From Pseudopedobacter sp039918235 (GTDB taxonomy: Bacteria; Bacteroidota; Bacteroidia; Sphingobacteriales; Sphingobacteriaceae), in contig JBDSHZ010000157.1 in the NCBI GenBank assembly GCA_039918235.1, forward strand, positions 1-64,000: a stretch of 64,000 bases of DNA, in the 5' to 3' direction. Position numbers and translations under genes: made by a program. This document shows, one piece after another, positions 25,738 through 34,667 of the stretch (positions within the stretch are counted from its first letter, which is position 1; each line of letters starts with the position of its first letter). Under the pieces are notes generated by a model that was given only the letters and a program-made list of their open reading frames with translations, had not been told where the DNA came from and did no database searches.

Positions 25738-26931
25738 ATGAATTCAGAACATCAATTGGAGACACTTTTAAAAGATGCTTCCCTACCAGAAAATCACCGC
25801 ATCATTGCAGAAAAAGTAAAAAAATCTGAAAGGATTACTTTTGATGAAGGGGTGTATTTGTTTGAAAAAGGAGAATTAGCTTACTTGGGTATTTTAGCTA
25901 ATTATATCCGCGAAAAGCGACATGGCAACCTTACTTATTTCAATAGAAATTTCCACATAGAGCCCACCAACCTTTGTGTTTATGATTGTAAGTTCTGTTC
26001 CTATTCGGTTTTGATTAAAGAACGCTCCGAAGGTTGGGAGTATACTTTAGAAGAAATGCTGGATATTGTGAAAAAATACGATGGCGAACCAGTAACAGAA
26101 GCTCATATTGTAGGTGGCGTTTTGCCACAGTATGACTTGACTTTCTATCAGAAACTTTTTTCTGAAATAAAAAAACACCGTCCAGATTTACATGTTAAGG
26201 CTTTAACGCCTGTAGAATATCATTATATTTTCAAGAAAGCAAAAATAGATTATGCCACCGGAATGAAATTAATGAAGGAAGCCGGTTTAGAGTCTATGCC
26301 AGGTGGTGGGGCTGAAATTTTTCATCCTGAGATAAGAGAGCAGATTGCAAAAGATAAATGTAATGCAGATCAATGGCTACAGATTCATGAGGAATGGCAT
26401 AAATTAGGAATGCGCTCAAATGCAACTATGCTTTATGGGCATATAGAAAAATATTGGCACAGAGTAGACCATATGGAACGCTTACGTGAGCTTCAAGATA
26501 AAACTGGTGGCTTTCAAACTTTTATTCCTTTAAAATTCAGAAATCAAGATAATCAGATGTCGAATGTTGCTGAATCTACGGTTGTAGAGGATTTACGTAA
26601 TTATGCCATTTCTAGAATTTATCTTGACAACTTTGATCACATTAAAGCGTATTGGGCCATGATAAGTAGGAGTACAGCGCAGTTATCTTTAAATTTTGGT
26701 GTGGATGATATTGACGGTACTTTAGATGATACCACAAAAATTTATTCTATGGCTGGTGCCGAGGAGCAACACCCAGCAATGAGTACCAAAGATTTAGTGA
26801 AGTTGATTAAAGCGGTAGGAAGAAAACCTATAGAAAGAGATACCTTATATAACATTGTCACCGATTATGAAAACGTAGAGTTTCCGGACGATGTGAAACC
26901 CAAATATTATGCTTTACCCGTTTTAAATTAA
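25738..26931 (+). CDS. mqnE: Aminodeoxyfutalosine synthase (radical SAM)
   Basis: A 397-residue radical SAM enzyme of the futalosine menaquinone pathway. It joins the product of MqnA to SAM to give aminofutalosine. The [4Fe-4S] cysteines are Cys80, Cys84 and Cys87 in NLCVYDCKFC; the HIVGGVLPQ and LESMPGGGAEIF blocks are typical of MqnE/MqnC. The SMPGGGAEI motif and pairing with mqnA favour MqnE over MqnC. It is 4 bp from the next gene, with mqnA third in the unit. Confidence 0.93.
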   Translation: MNSEHQLETLLKDASLPENHRIIAEKVKKSERITFDEGVYLFEKGELAYLGILANYIREKRHGNLTYFNRNFHIEPTNLCVYDCKFCSYSVLIKERSEGWEYTLEEMLDIVKKYDGEPVTEAHIVGGVLPQYDLTFYQKLFSEIKKHRPDLHVKALTPVEYHYIFKKAKIDYATGMKLMKEAGLESMPGGGAEIFHPEIREQIAKDKCNADQWLQIHEEWHKLGMRSNATMLYGHIEKYWHRVDHMERLRELQDKTGGFQTFIPLKFRNQDNQMSNVAESTVVEDLRNYAISRIYLDNFDHIKAYWAMISRSTAQLSLNFGVDDIDGTLDDTTKIYSMAGAEEQHPAMSTKDLVKLIKAVGRKPIERDTLYNIVTDYENVEFPDDVKPKYYALPVLN

Positions 26932-26935
26932 TATA

Positions 26936-27562
26936 ATGACCAAGATATTAAAGACACTTTATATTATTAGGCATGGCGAAACAGATTTGAATAAAAATGG
27001 AATTGTGCAGGGTAGAGGCGTAAATTCATCTTTAAATGCTAAAGGAATAGCTCAAGGTGAAGCTTTTTACGAAATGTATAAAGATGTTCCGTTTGATAAA
27101 TTGTATACCTCTAAACTAGTGAGAACTGGGCAAACTGTAGCTAAATTTATTGAAGCTGGTTTACCTTTTGAACGTTTAGCAGGTTTAGATGAACTAGCTT
27201 GGGGAAAATATGAAGGTTTATCCAGCAGTCCAGAAATAAGAAGTGGCTTTCAAAAACTGATTGAACATTGGGCTTTAGGTAGGTATGATGAGAAGGTAGA
27301 AGGTGGCGAAAGTCCGAATGAAGTTTATAAAAGACAAACTGTTGCAATGGATCATATTCTTGCACAAAAGGACGAGAAAATCGTTTTAATCTGTATGCAT
27401 GGCAGAGCCATGAGGTTATTGATGTGCTTACTCATGAAAAAACCGTTAGATAAAATGAATGATTATCCTCACCAGAACACTTCATTATATGTTTTAGATT
27501 ATGATGGATCGAATTTTACCATGAAAACTTTTAACAGTTTAGCACACCTAAAGAATTTATGA
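26936..27562 (+). CDS. Histidine phosphatase family protein
   Basis: 208 residues of the phosphoglycerate-mutase-like superfamily. The catalytic motif LYIIRHGETDLN is near residue 12 and the second His lies in CMHGRAMR near residue 160. It is a stand-alone phosphatase without an N-terminal signal. The gene is wedged between mqnE (4 bp) and mqnA (4-bp overlap), so it is cotranslated with menaquinone genes. The substrate is unknown; a role in the same pathway is inference from position only. Confidence 0.9.
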   Translation: MTKILKTLYIIRHGETDLNKNGIVQGRGVNSSLNAKGIAQGEAFYEMYKDVPFDKLYTSKLVRTGQTVAKFIEAGLPFERLAGLDELAWGKYEGLSSSPEIRSGFQKLIEHWALGRYDEKVEGGESPNEVYKRQTVAMDHILAQKDEKIVLICMHGRAMRLLMCLLMKKPLDKMNDYPHQNTSLYVLDYDGSNFTMKTFNSLAHLKNL

Positions 27563-28296
27563 TCAAAATATCAGCGGTAAGTTATACCAACACCATTCCA
27601 TTCGTTTTCGGACTCCAACATCATGCTATTCATAAGGAAATTGAACTGAGCTTAGATAATCCTGCAATTTGTGCTGATAAACTGATCGCAAATCAAGTAG
27701 CTATTGGTTTAATTCCAGTGGCTGCAATATTAGATTTACCTGAAGCGCACATTATTTCTGATTATTGTATTGGTGCAAACGGAGCTGTAAATTCTGTGTT
27801 TATTTTTAGCAATTGCCCAATTGCAGATATTAAATACTTACAGTTAGATCCACAATCAAAATCTTCTAATAATTTAGCTTTGGTTTTATTGAAAAATTAT
27901 TGGAAGATAAATCCTGAACTGGTAAGCAAAGCAAAAGAATATGGCCGTTCCACACATCCTAAAACTGCCTTTGTGCAAATTGGAGATAGGACATTTGGTA
28001 AGGTTGATCAACATCCATATGTTTATGATTTAGCAGCAGAATGGAAGAAATTCACTGGGTTGGAGTTTATTTTTGCGGCTTGGGTGAGCAATAAAAAACT
28101 AGATGACACATTTATCAAAAAGTTTAACGAAGCTTTAAAATTGGGTTTAAACAGCAGGTTGAAGATTTTTGAAAATATGGATATGCGGAAAGATTTTGAT
28201 TTGGTAGAATACCTAATGCACAGTATAGATTATCAGCTAAATGATAGTAAAAGGCAAGCTCTCCAACTATTCCATCAATATATAAATGAATTATAA
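27559..28296 (+). CDS. mqnA: Chorismate dehydratase
   Basis: A 245-residue periplasmic-binding-protein-fold enzyme. It dehydrates chorismate to 3-enolpyruvyl-benzoate, the first step of the futalosine route. The N-terminal ISAVSYTNTIPFVFGL and the LIPVAAIL block near residue 53 are typical. No signal peptide, so it is cytosolic. The ATG overlaps the phosphatase stop by 4 bp. With mqnE it shows that the organism makes menaquinone by the futalosine pathway. Confidence 0.93.
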   Translation: MIKISAVSYTNTIPFVFGLQHHAIHKEIELSLDNPAICADKLIANQVAIGLIPVAAILDLPEAHIISDYCIGANGAVNSVFIFSNCPIADIKYLQLDPQSKSSNNLALVLLKNYWKINPELVSKAKEYGRSTHPKTAFVQIGDRTFGKVDQHPYVYDLAAEWKKFTGLEFIFAAWVSNKKLDDTFIKKFNEALKLGLNSRLKIFENMDMRKDFDLVEYLMHSIDYQLNDSKRQALQLFHQYINEL

Positions 28297-28433
28297 TCTA
28301 AACAATTACTTGATAAAGCATTGCCTAAAATTATTTAATATCGTATAATTAATTTAAATTCGATTGCACTCTTAATCACCGATTTTTTTGAGGTAAGTGT
28401 TAAATTTATGAAGACCATTTATTTATTGCGCCA

Positions 28434-29567
28434 ATGGTAGAAAGTGAATTTCAAAATATTTTAAACACAAACAGTCATGATCATATTTCTTTGCCCAAAC
28501 AGGAATTTGAAGACTTAAAGCAGATTGAGAATTTTTTTAAATTTTCTCATGACCTTTTATGCATTGCAAGTTTTGAGGGCTACATTAAACGTGTAAACAC
28601 TTCAGTTTCTCAAACATTAGGTTATTCAGAAGAGGAACTCGTAGGGTCTAAAATAATGGATTATGTACATCCTGAGGATAGAGAAAGAACTATTCAAGGT
28701 CGTGAAGAGGTGGTTAAAGGTAAGGCACTCAAAAACTATGAAAATCGTTACGTAACAAAAAAAGGGGAAACCGTCTGGCTCTCTTGGACCTCTATTCCAG
28801 ATAATGGTAGCCAATGTATTTTCGCAATAGCTAAAGATGTAACCTTAAGGAAAAAGCAGGAGGAAGAAAAAAATAAACTTCATGAAGATATTGCAAGCAT
28901 TAATAAGGAACTAAAACACTTTGCAAGAACTGCCTCTCATGACCTTAGATCTCCAGTTAATAACATTCTTTCCATATTTAGTTTAATTGATGTGAGTAAA
29001 ATTACAGATGCTGATACCTTAGAGTTGATTGATCTTTTAAAATCTACTACTCATCAGCTTCATGAAACCTTAGAGAATTATATCAATGATTTAGTGAGAA
29101 AAGACAATAGTCACATTGTTATAACAAGTATTGATATTGCTCAAATATTAAATACGGTAACCTATTCTATTGAGGCTTTAATTAAAAAATCAGGAGCTGT
29201 GATTAAGAAAGATTTTTCAGCATTTGAAAAAATAGATTATAATAAAACCTATTTAGAAAGTATTTTCCTCAATTTGATGACCAATGCCATTAAATACTGT
29301 TCGCCATCAATCACTCCGGTGATAAATTTCACTGCCAGAATTAAAAATGATCAAAAGCAAATTTTAATCAGCGATAATGGTTTGGGTTTTGATTTAGCTC
29401 TGGTAAAAGATAGGCTTTTTAAAATGTGGGAAACCTTTCATCACCATCCTGATAGCAAGGGGATGGGTTTGTATTTAGTACAGAAACATGTTTCTGATTT
29501 AGGAGGGCATATTGAGCTAGAAAGTGAAGTAAACAAAGGATCAACTTTTATCATTACTTTTAAGTAA
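28434..29567 (+). CDS. Cytosolic PAS-domain sensor histidine kinase
   Basis: 377 residues with no transmembrane segment. A PAS domain spans about 35-140 (CIASFEGYIKRVNTSVSQTLGYSEEELVG), then a coiled linker, the H-box with His169 in TASHDLRSP, and an HATPase domain with NLMTNAIKYC, ISDNGLGFD and GMGLYLVQKH. It should autophosphorylate in response to a signal felt in the cytosol. No response regulator lies next to it, so it is an orphan kinase. Confidence 0.92.
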   Translation: MVESEFQNILNTNSHDHISLPKQEFEDLKQIENFFKFSHDLLCIASFEGYIKRVNTSVSQTLGYSEEELVGSKIMDYVHPEDRERTIQGREEVVKGKALKNYENRYVTKKGETVWLSWTSIPDNGSQCIFAIAKDVTLRKKQEEEKNKLHEDIASINKELKHFARTASHDLRSPVNNILSIFSLIDVSKITDADTLELIDLLKSTTHQLHETLENYINDLVRKDNSHIVITSIDIAQILNTVTYSIEALIKKSGAVIKKDFSAFEKIDYNKTYLESIFLNLMTNAIKYCSPSITPVINFTARIKNDQKQILISDNGLGFDLALVKDRLFKMWETFHHHPDSKGMGLYLVQKHVSDLGGHIELESEVNKGSTFIITFK

Positions 29568-29585
29568 TAATTCTTAAATCAACAT

Positions 29586-29969
29586 TTAAATTATTGATCC
29601 TGAAATCCTTTTAAACATAAATTCCACTAGTCTTTTATTTATTTCTTGTTCGTTGTTTAAATAGATGAGAATTTCTTCTTTTGCAAATACACCAATTACA
29701 ATTCCTATCAATAACTTTTTAAAGGGGATGTCTTTTTTCAGACTTTGCAATAAAAGCTCATTTTTTAAGGCACTATCTTTTGTAGAAAAGCCTTTGTGTT
29801 TTTTATTGAGGTAATAATCCGCAACCATAAAAAGCAATTGATCCTGTTGCTTTAATACTTGACGTAAGACTTTTTGAAATTCATTTAAAGGTTGAGGCAT
29901 ATCTCCAAAATCAATCTCTGGTCTGCCGTTGGTGGTGATTTCTTTAGCTATCATTTCTCCATAAAGCAT
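29586..29969 (-). CDS. Hypothetical protein, 127 residues
   Basis: I do not recognise the family. The product has a conserved-looking start (IAKEITTNGRPEIDFGDMPQPLNEFQKVL) and a helical body, with one moderately hydrophobic stretch (FKKLLIGIVIGVFA) too short and too polar-flanked for a sure membrane helix. An inner Met at residue 6 is an alternative start. It begins 20 bp after the MATE transporter stop and is probably cotranscribed with it. Confidence 0.65.
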   Translation of the reverse strand: MLYGEMIAKEITTNGRPEIDFGDMPQPLNEFQKVLRQVLKQQDQLLFMVADYYLNKKHKGFSTKDSALKNELLLQSLKKDIPFKKLLIGIVIGVFAKEEILIYLNNEQEINKRLVEFMFKRISGSII

Positions 29970-29988
29970 TAAAAGTTGATATTGTTTG

Positions 29989-31341
29989 CTAAGAGGCTAA
30001 ACTTAAACGTTTCATTATTTTTTGAAAGCGGATAAATAATAAAACTGCAGCCACAGTTAAGGCAAAGGAAAGAGATATCCAAATTCCCATTGGGCCAAGT
30101 TTAAAGGTAAAACCTAGCAAATAGCCTAAAGGTAATCCAATTATCCAATAAGCAATTAGCGTAATTATTGTTGGTACTTTCACATCTGATAAACCTCTTA
30201 ATACACCAGAACCTATCGCCTGCACACCGTCTGAAATTTGGAAGAAAGCAGCTACAATTAATAGTTGGGAAGCCAATAACACAACTTCTGTATTTCTAAT
30301 ATAAATCAGCGGTAGTAAACGATTGCAGGTGAGGAATAAAAGTGCTGTTACACACATGTATCCAATGGCTAAATGATAAGAGCTGATTGCAGATAATTTA
30401 AGCTCTTTAAAGTCTTTTTTACCCAGTGCATTGCCCGCTTTTATGGTTGCGGCAACTCCAATTCCAGTAACACCCATATAGGTGAACGCTGCTAAGTTTA
30501 AAGCAATTTGGTGTGCTGCTAATTCTGTAGCGCCAATCCAGCCAATCATGATGGCGGCTCCTCCAAATGCACCTACTTCAAAAAAGTATTGCATCGCAAT
30601 TGGTAAACCTAGTTTAAGAATGCTCTTAATTTTAGCCCAGTTAGGTGCGTGAATTTTAAGTTGAAAGAGATAATCATGAAACAAAGGAGACCTGACAACA
30701 AAGTACCCCATTCCTATAGCCATGATCACCCTAGAGATAAAAGTGCCTAAACCTGCGCCAAAAAGCCCCATTGCCGGCAAACCAAACCATCCATAAATAA
30801 AAATAAAATTAAATAAGATGTTCAATACATTTCCTACAATAGAAATAGTCATGGCTTGTTTTGTATAGCCCAAACCCTCTGCAAACTGTCTGAAACTTTG
30901 AAAAACCATGAGTGGAAGGAGTGAGGCACCAATAATTAAAAGATAATTTTTTGATGCGATGGCTACTTCAATAGGTTGTTTTAAGACACTTAAATTTTGA
31001 GCAATAATTGCCACCAACCCAAATAAACAAAGCCCGCTGATGATGCTGATGATGACTCCCTGTTCTAAAAACTCGCCACAAATCAATTTATTGTTTTTGC
31101 CGTTTTCCTGTGCTACCAAAGGGGTAACTCCTTGAGAAATACCAATTCCAAATACCATAAAAACGCCTAAAACACTATTCCCCAAGGCACATGCCGCTAA
31201 AGGGATAGTGCCCAATTGCCCTACCATTACACTGTCTGCAACTGCAGTAAGCATGTGGCCCAATTGTGAAATCACAACAGGGTAGGCCAACAAGAAATTG
31301 CTTCTGTAAAGTGGTTTATATTTGTAAAAATTGGAAAACAT
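29989..31341 (-). CDS. MATE family efflux transporter
   Basis: 450 residues with about 12 transmembrane segments in two homologous halves. The start AYPVVISQLGHMLTAVADSVMVGQLG is the classic MATE (NorM/DinF) N-terminus, and the second half repeats it (LPIAMQYFFEVGAFGGAAIMIGWIG). It exports cationic compounds with Na+ or H+ antiport. The substrate is not predictable. A small gene of unknown role follows. Confidence 0.94.
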   Translation of the reverse strand: MFSNFYKYKPLYRSNFLLAYPVVISQLGHMLTAVADSVMVGQLGTIPLAACALGNSVLGVFMVFGIGISQGVTPLVAQENGKNNKLICGEFLEQGVIISIISGLCLFGLVAIIAQNLSVLKQPIEVAIASKNYLLIIGASLLPLMVFQSFRQFAEGLGYTKQAMTISIVGNVLNILFNFIFIYGWFGLPAMGLFGAGLGTFISRVIMAIGMGYFVVRSPLFHDYLFQLKIHAPNWAKIKSILKLGLPIAMQYFFEVGAFGGAAIMIGWIGATELAAHQIALNLAAFTYMGVTGIGVAATIKAGNALGKKDFKELKLSAISSYHLAIGYMCVTALLFLTCNRLLPLIYIRNTEVVLLASQLLIVAAFFQISDGVQAIGSGVLRGLSDVKVPTIITLIAYWIIGLPLGYLLGFTFKLGPMGIWISLSFALTVAAVLLFIRFQKIMKRLSLAS

Positions 31342-31390
31342 TAATAATGGTTAAAAGGAGGATACAAAATAAAGGATAAAAGTAGAGAAT

Positions 31391-32032
31391 TTAGCTAGCT
31401 GTGTAAAACTCTTCTTTTTCTGTGGTATGCACCCTTAATACACCAGATAATACCAAAGTCACCAGAATTTTAGAAGCCCTTCTCTTAGAGAGATTTAACA
31501 ATTCGGTGTATTGCTTTAATGTGATGCGTTCATTCTCTTCCAAGTAAGTTAATAGCGCTTTTTCTTTAGAAGTATATTCAATAAGCACCCCATTGTCCTT
31601 ATGTTCTCTTTTTAAGACTTCCAATACAATTTTACTGGCCAATACACTTTTGTCTTTAACCCTAATATAGGCCCACCATTTTTGATCTTCTCCTAAAGCA
31701 TAATGAGGTTTAATATCACTCTTTTGAATATTCACAACCAGCACAATTTTATCATCAATATAAACCTCTTCAAAATTGGGCTCAAGCATGGGTTTTGCAA
31801 AAAAAGTAGCAGCTCTTTCAATCATGTATTTTTCTTCCTCTTCAGATTTTACACCCTTAATAGTTCCGTCATCCGCCACACCAATAAATAATCTCCCGCC
31901 TTTATTGTTAGCAAAAGAAACCATCGTTTTAGCAATTTTCTCACAGGAGGTAATGGTTCTTTTAAAGTCCAGATTTACCCCTTCGCCTTCCCATATCATT
32001 TGCTTTAATTGATATACTTTCAGTTGGTTCAT
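31391..32032 (-). CDS. AlbA_2/Schlafen-type putative DNA-binding protein
   Basis: 213 residues. Residues 15-130 match the AlbA_2 (Schlafen AAA_4) domain (EGVNLDFKRT, SFANNKGGRLFIGVADDG), and the C-terminal 70 residues look like a winged helix (LLTYLEENERITLKQYTELLNLSKRRASKIL). Such proteins are often called transcriptional regulators or ATP-binding proteins, but their role is poorly known. It heads away from a GNAT gene that ends 2 bp before it. Confidence 0.8.
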   Translation of the reverse strand: MNQLKVYQLKQMIWEGEGVNLDFKRTITSCEKIAKTMVSFANNKGGRLFIGVADDGTIKGVKSEEEEKYMIERAATFFAKPMLEPNFEEVYIDDKIVLVVNIQKSDIKPHYALGEDQKWWAYIRVKDKSVLASKIVLEVLKREHKDNGVLIEYTSKEKALLTYLEENERITLKQYTELLNLSKRRASKILVTLVLSGVLRVHTTEKEEFYTAS

Positions 32033-32034
32033 GT

Positions 32035-32496
32035 TTACGTTTTTTGATAAGGTGTGAAAATCTGCATGAATCTATCTGGTGAATTCAAAGGTTCGAAACC
32101 AAATTTATGATACAATTCATGCGCATCTGCAGTAGCCAAAAGCCATCTTCTCAATAATTTAAAATCTGGATAGGCTAATATGGTTTGTAAAAGCCATTTA
32201 GACAACCCTAGTTTCCGATATTTGGAGATGATAAAAACATCAGCCAGATAGCCAAAAGTACTTTTGTCACTTATTACTCTGGCAAAACCTATTTGTTCTT
32301 GAAGATGAAATATTCCGAAACAGGTAGATTCTTGAATAGCAGTTTTTAATTTTTCTTCTGGAATTCCTTTTGCCCAATAAGATTCCTGATTGAGGAACTT
32401 ATAAATAAAGTCAAAATCCAATAATTCTTGATCAGTAGCTATTCTGAAACCTTTTTCATGATAAACTTCATCATTTAATATCACTTTTGCGTTCAT
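32035..32496 (-). CDS. GNAT family N-acetyltransferase
   Basis: A 153-residue acetyl-CoA-dependent transferase. The acetyl-CoA loop is in SKYRKLGLSKWLLQTIL near residue 98, followed by FKLLRRWLLATADAHELYHKFGFEPL, a typical GNAT C-terminus. The substrate is unknown. It is packed directly against the DUF4442 gene upstream (no gap) and the AlbA_2 gene downstream, forming a three-gene minus-strand unit. Confidence 0.88.
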   Translation of the reverse strand: MNAKVILNDEVYHEKGFRIATDQELLDFDFIYKFLNQESYWAKGIPEEKLKTAIQESTCFGIFHLQEQIGFARVISDKSTFGYLADVFIISKYRKLGLSKWLLQTILAYPDFKLLRRWLLATADAHELYHKFGFEPLNSPDRFMQIFTPYQKT

Positions 32497-32982
32497 TTAA
32501 TAGTCAATGGTTTGTTTTTCCCCGAAAAATAAATTTCTAATGTAAACCTCATTATTAACAGTGGCACATAGTTCCCCTTTATCATTAAAAATTTCTATAG
32601 GGTATGATTTTACAAACTTCCCTAATGTTTGCAGTGCTTCTTCAGCTTCGGCAATTTCTTTTTCAGTTAGTTCAATCCTAAAATAAAGATCTCCTCTTCC
32701 CGGTTTAAGGTATTGAATACTAGCACTTTTTAGCCAAACCCTAGTTTCATAGCCTTTTAGCCTTAACAATTGATCATAAAGCAAAGCATAAAATGGATCG
32801 GAAGCTGAAAAAATTGTACCACCAAAAATGGATTTATTATAGTTGATATTGAGAAAACTCTTTTTAACCACCACCTCTACGCTCCTAAAATCGGCGCCAA
32901 TTTTTTTGATCCATATTCTTTGAAAAAATAGGGGAGGATAAAATCGGAGTGCCCATTTTAAGGTTTTTGCAGAGACTTTCAT
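32497..32982 (-). CDS. DUF4442 hotdog-fold protein (thioesterase-like)
   Basis: 161 residues matching DUF4442, a hotdog-fold family related to PaaI-type thioesterases. The helix motif GGTIFSASDPFYALLYDQLL lies near residues 55-74 and is followed by strands typical of the fold. Acyl-CoA hydrolysis is a guess from fold only. It is the first gene of a tight unit with GNAT and AlbA_2 genes. Confidence 0.78.
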   Translation of the reverse strand: MKVSAKTLKWALRFYPPLFFQRIWIKKIGADFRSVEVVVKKSFLNINYNKSIFGGTIFSASDPFYALLYDQLLRLKGYETRVWLKSASIQYLKPGRGDLYFRIELTEKEIAEAEEALQTLGKFVKSYPIEIFNDKGELCATVNNEVYIRNLFFGEKQTIDY

Positions 32983-33098
32983 GTATGGCTAAATATCATC
33001 ATTTATTGGAGTAAAAAAAATAATTGTGGAGAATTGAGATAATTGGAATTCCTATATTTATCAAAGTTAAGAGAGTTATCATTAAAGAAAAATAGGTA

Positions 33099-34637
33099 AT
33101 GAAAATCAAATCAATAATTTTACCCGTATTCATTCTTCTTAAATTTATTTTGTCCTATTATTTAATTAGTTCAGAATATGATTTGCATAGAGATGAGTAC
33201 CTTCATTTAGATCAGGCAAATCATTTGGCTTGGGGTTATCTCTCTGTTCCTCCTGTAACTTCTTGGATTTCTTGGTTGATTAAACTGTTGGGCAATGCCG
33301 TATTTTGGGTCAAGTTTTTCCCAGCTTTATTTGGCGCATTAACCATGCTAATAGTTTGGAAAGCCATTGAAGAATTAAAAGGGAATTTATTTTCGCAAAT
33401 TTTAGGAGTTACCTGTGTGCTTTTTTCTTCGCTTCTACGCCTTAATTTGCTCTATCAGCCAAACTCTTTAGATGTTTTATGTTGGACAGTTTTCTATTTT
33501 ATCTTGATTAAATATGTACACTCTGAAAATAAGAAATGGATTTTTATTGGTGCTTTTATATTTGCAATCGGTTTTCTTAATAAATATAATTTCGCTTTTC
33601 TTCTTATAGGTTTATTACCGGCTTTAATACTTTCTAAGCAAAGGAAAGTGTTTTTGAGAAAGGAATTTTACCTCGCTTTGCTTGTAGGCTTTATATTGGT
33701 TTTGCCCAATCTAGTTTGGCAATACACTCATTCCTTTCCGGTTTTTCATCATTTAAAAGAATTAGCAGAAACACAATTGGTGAATGTAAATAGATGGGAT
33801 TTTTTAAAAGAGCAGTTGCTGTTTTTCATTGGAGGTCTGTTTGTAATTATACTTTCTCTCGTTGCTTTCTGGGCTTATGAACCATTTAAAAAGTTTAAAT
33901 TTTTCTTTTGGGCACTTTTTTTTACGCTTGGTGTTTTTGTTTTTCTTAAAGCCAAAGGATATTATGCGATTGGACTTTACCCAATATATTTAGCTTTTGG
34001 TTCAGTTTATCTGTCTCATATTTTAGCTAATGGTTGGAAAAGATATTTAAAGCCTGTTGCACTTGCTATCCCTGTTTTGTTTTTTATTCCCATTTATAGA
34101 ATTGCATTTCCAAATAAAAGTCCTCAATTTATAATGGAACATTCAAAACCTTATGAGAAGTTTGGTCTTTTGCGCTGGGAAGATGGGAAAAATCATTCTT
34201 TACCTCAGGATTTTGCAGATATGTTAGGTTGGAAAGAGCTTGCTGAGAAAGTGGAAAATAGTTATAATAATCTTCCTGCTGATGAAAATACATTTATTCT
34301 ATGCGATAATTACGGTCAGGCAGGAGCGATAAATTACTATGTAAAGAATAAGAATATCATAGCTGTTTCTTTTAATGCAGATTATTTAAATTGGTTTAAT
34401 CTTGATACTAAAATCGATAATTTTATAAGAGTAAAAGAATTGGGTGGTAGTGAATCAGAGATAGCAGAAACTGGCCCTTATTTTGAAACAGCCACATTTG
34501 TTGGAGAAGTAACAAATTCTTTAGCTAGAGAATATGGAACTAAAATTTTTGTTTTTAAAAACCCAAAAATTGATGTCAATAAAAAGTTGAATAAGGAGGT
34601 TGAAAAGGAGATATTTGAATCACGGATTGATTTTTAA
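33099..34637 (+). CDS. GT39/ArnT-like membrane glycosyltransferase
   Basis: 512 residues with about nine to eleven transmembrane segments and a soluble C-terminal domain of about 170 residues. The first periplasmic loop holds SEYDLHRDEYLHLDQANHLAWGY, the acidic catalytic motif of GT-C enzymes of the PMT_2 (GT39/83) group. Such enzymes move a sugar from an undecaprenyl- or polyprenyl-phosphate donor to lipid or protein outside the inner membrane. Acceptor and sugar are unknown. It stands alone between minus-strand genes. Confidence 0.87.
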   Translation: MKIKSIILPVFILLKFILSYYLISSEYDLHRDEYLHLDQANHLAWGYLSVPPVTSWISWLIKLLGNAVFWVKFFPALFGALTMLIVWKAIEELKGNLFSQILGVTCVLFSSLLRLNLLYQPNSLDVLCWTVFYFILIKYVHSENKKWIFIGAFIFAIGFLNKYNFAFLLIGLLPALILSKQRKVFLRKEFYLALLVGFILVLPNLVWQYTHSFPVFHHLKELAETQLVNVNRWDFLKEQLLFFIGGLFVIILSLVAFWAYEPFKKFKFFFWALFFTLGVFVFLKAKGYYAIGLYPIYLAFGSVYLSHILANGWKRYLKPVALAIPVLFFIPIYRIAFPNKSPQFIMEHSKPYEKFGLLRWEDGKNHSLPQDFADMLGWKELAEKVENSYNNLPADENTFILCDNYGQAGAINYYVKNKNIIAVSFNADYLNWFNLDTKIDNFIRVKELGGSESEIAETGPYFETATFVGEVTNSLAREYGTKIFVFKNPKIDVNKKLNKEVEKEIFESRIDF

Positions 34638-34667
34638 AGGTAAATGCAAATTAATCAACCGTATGTT

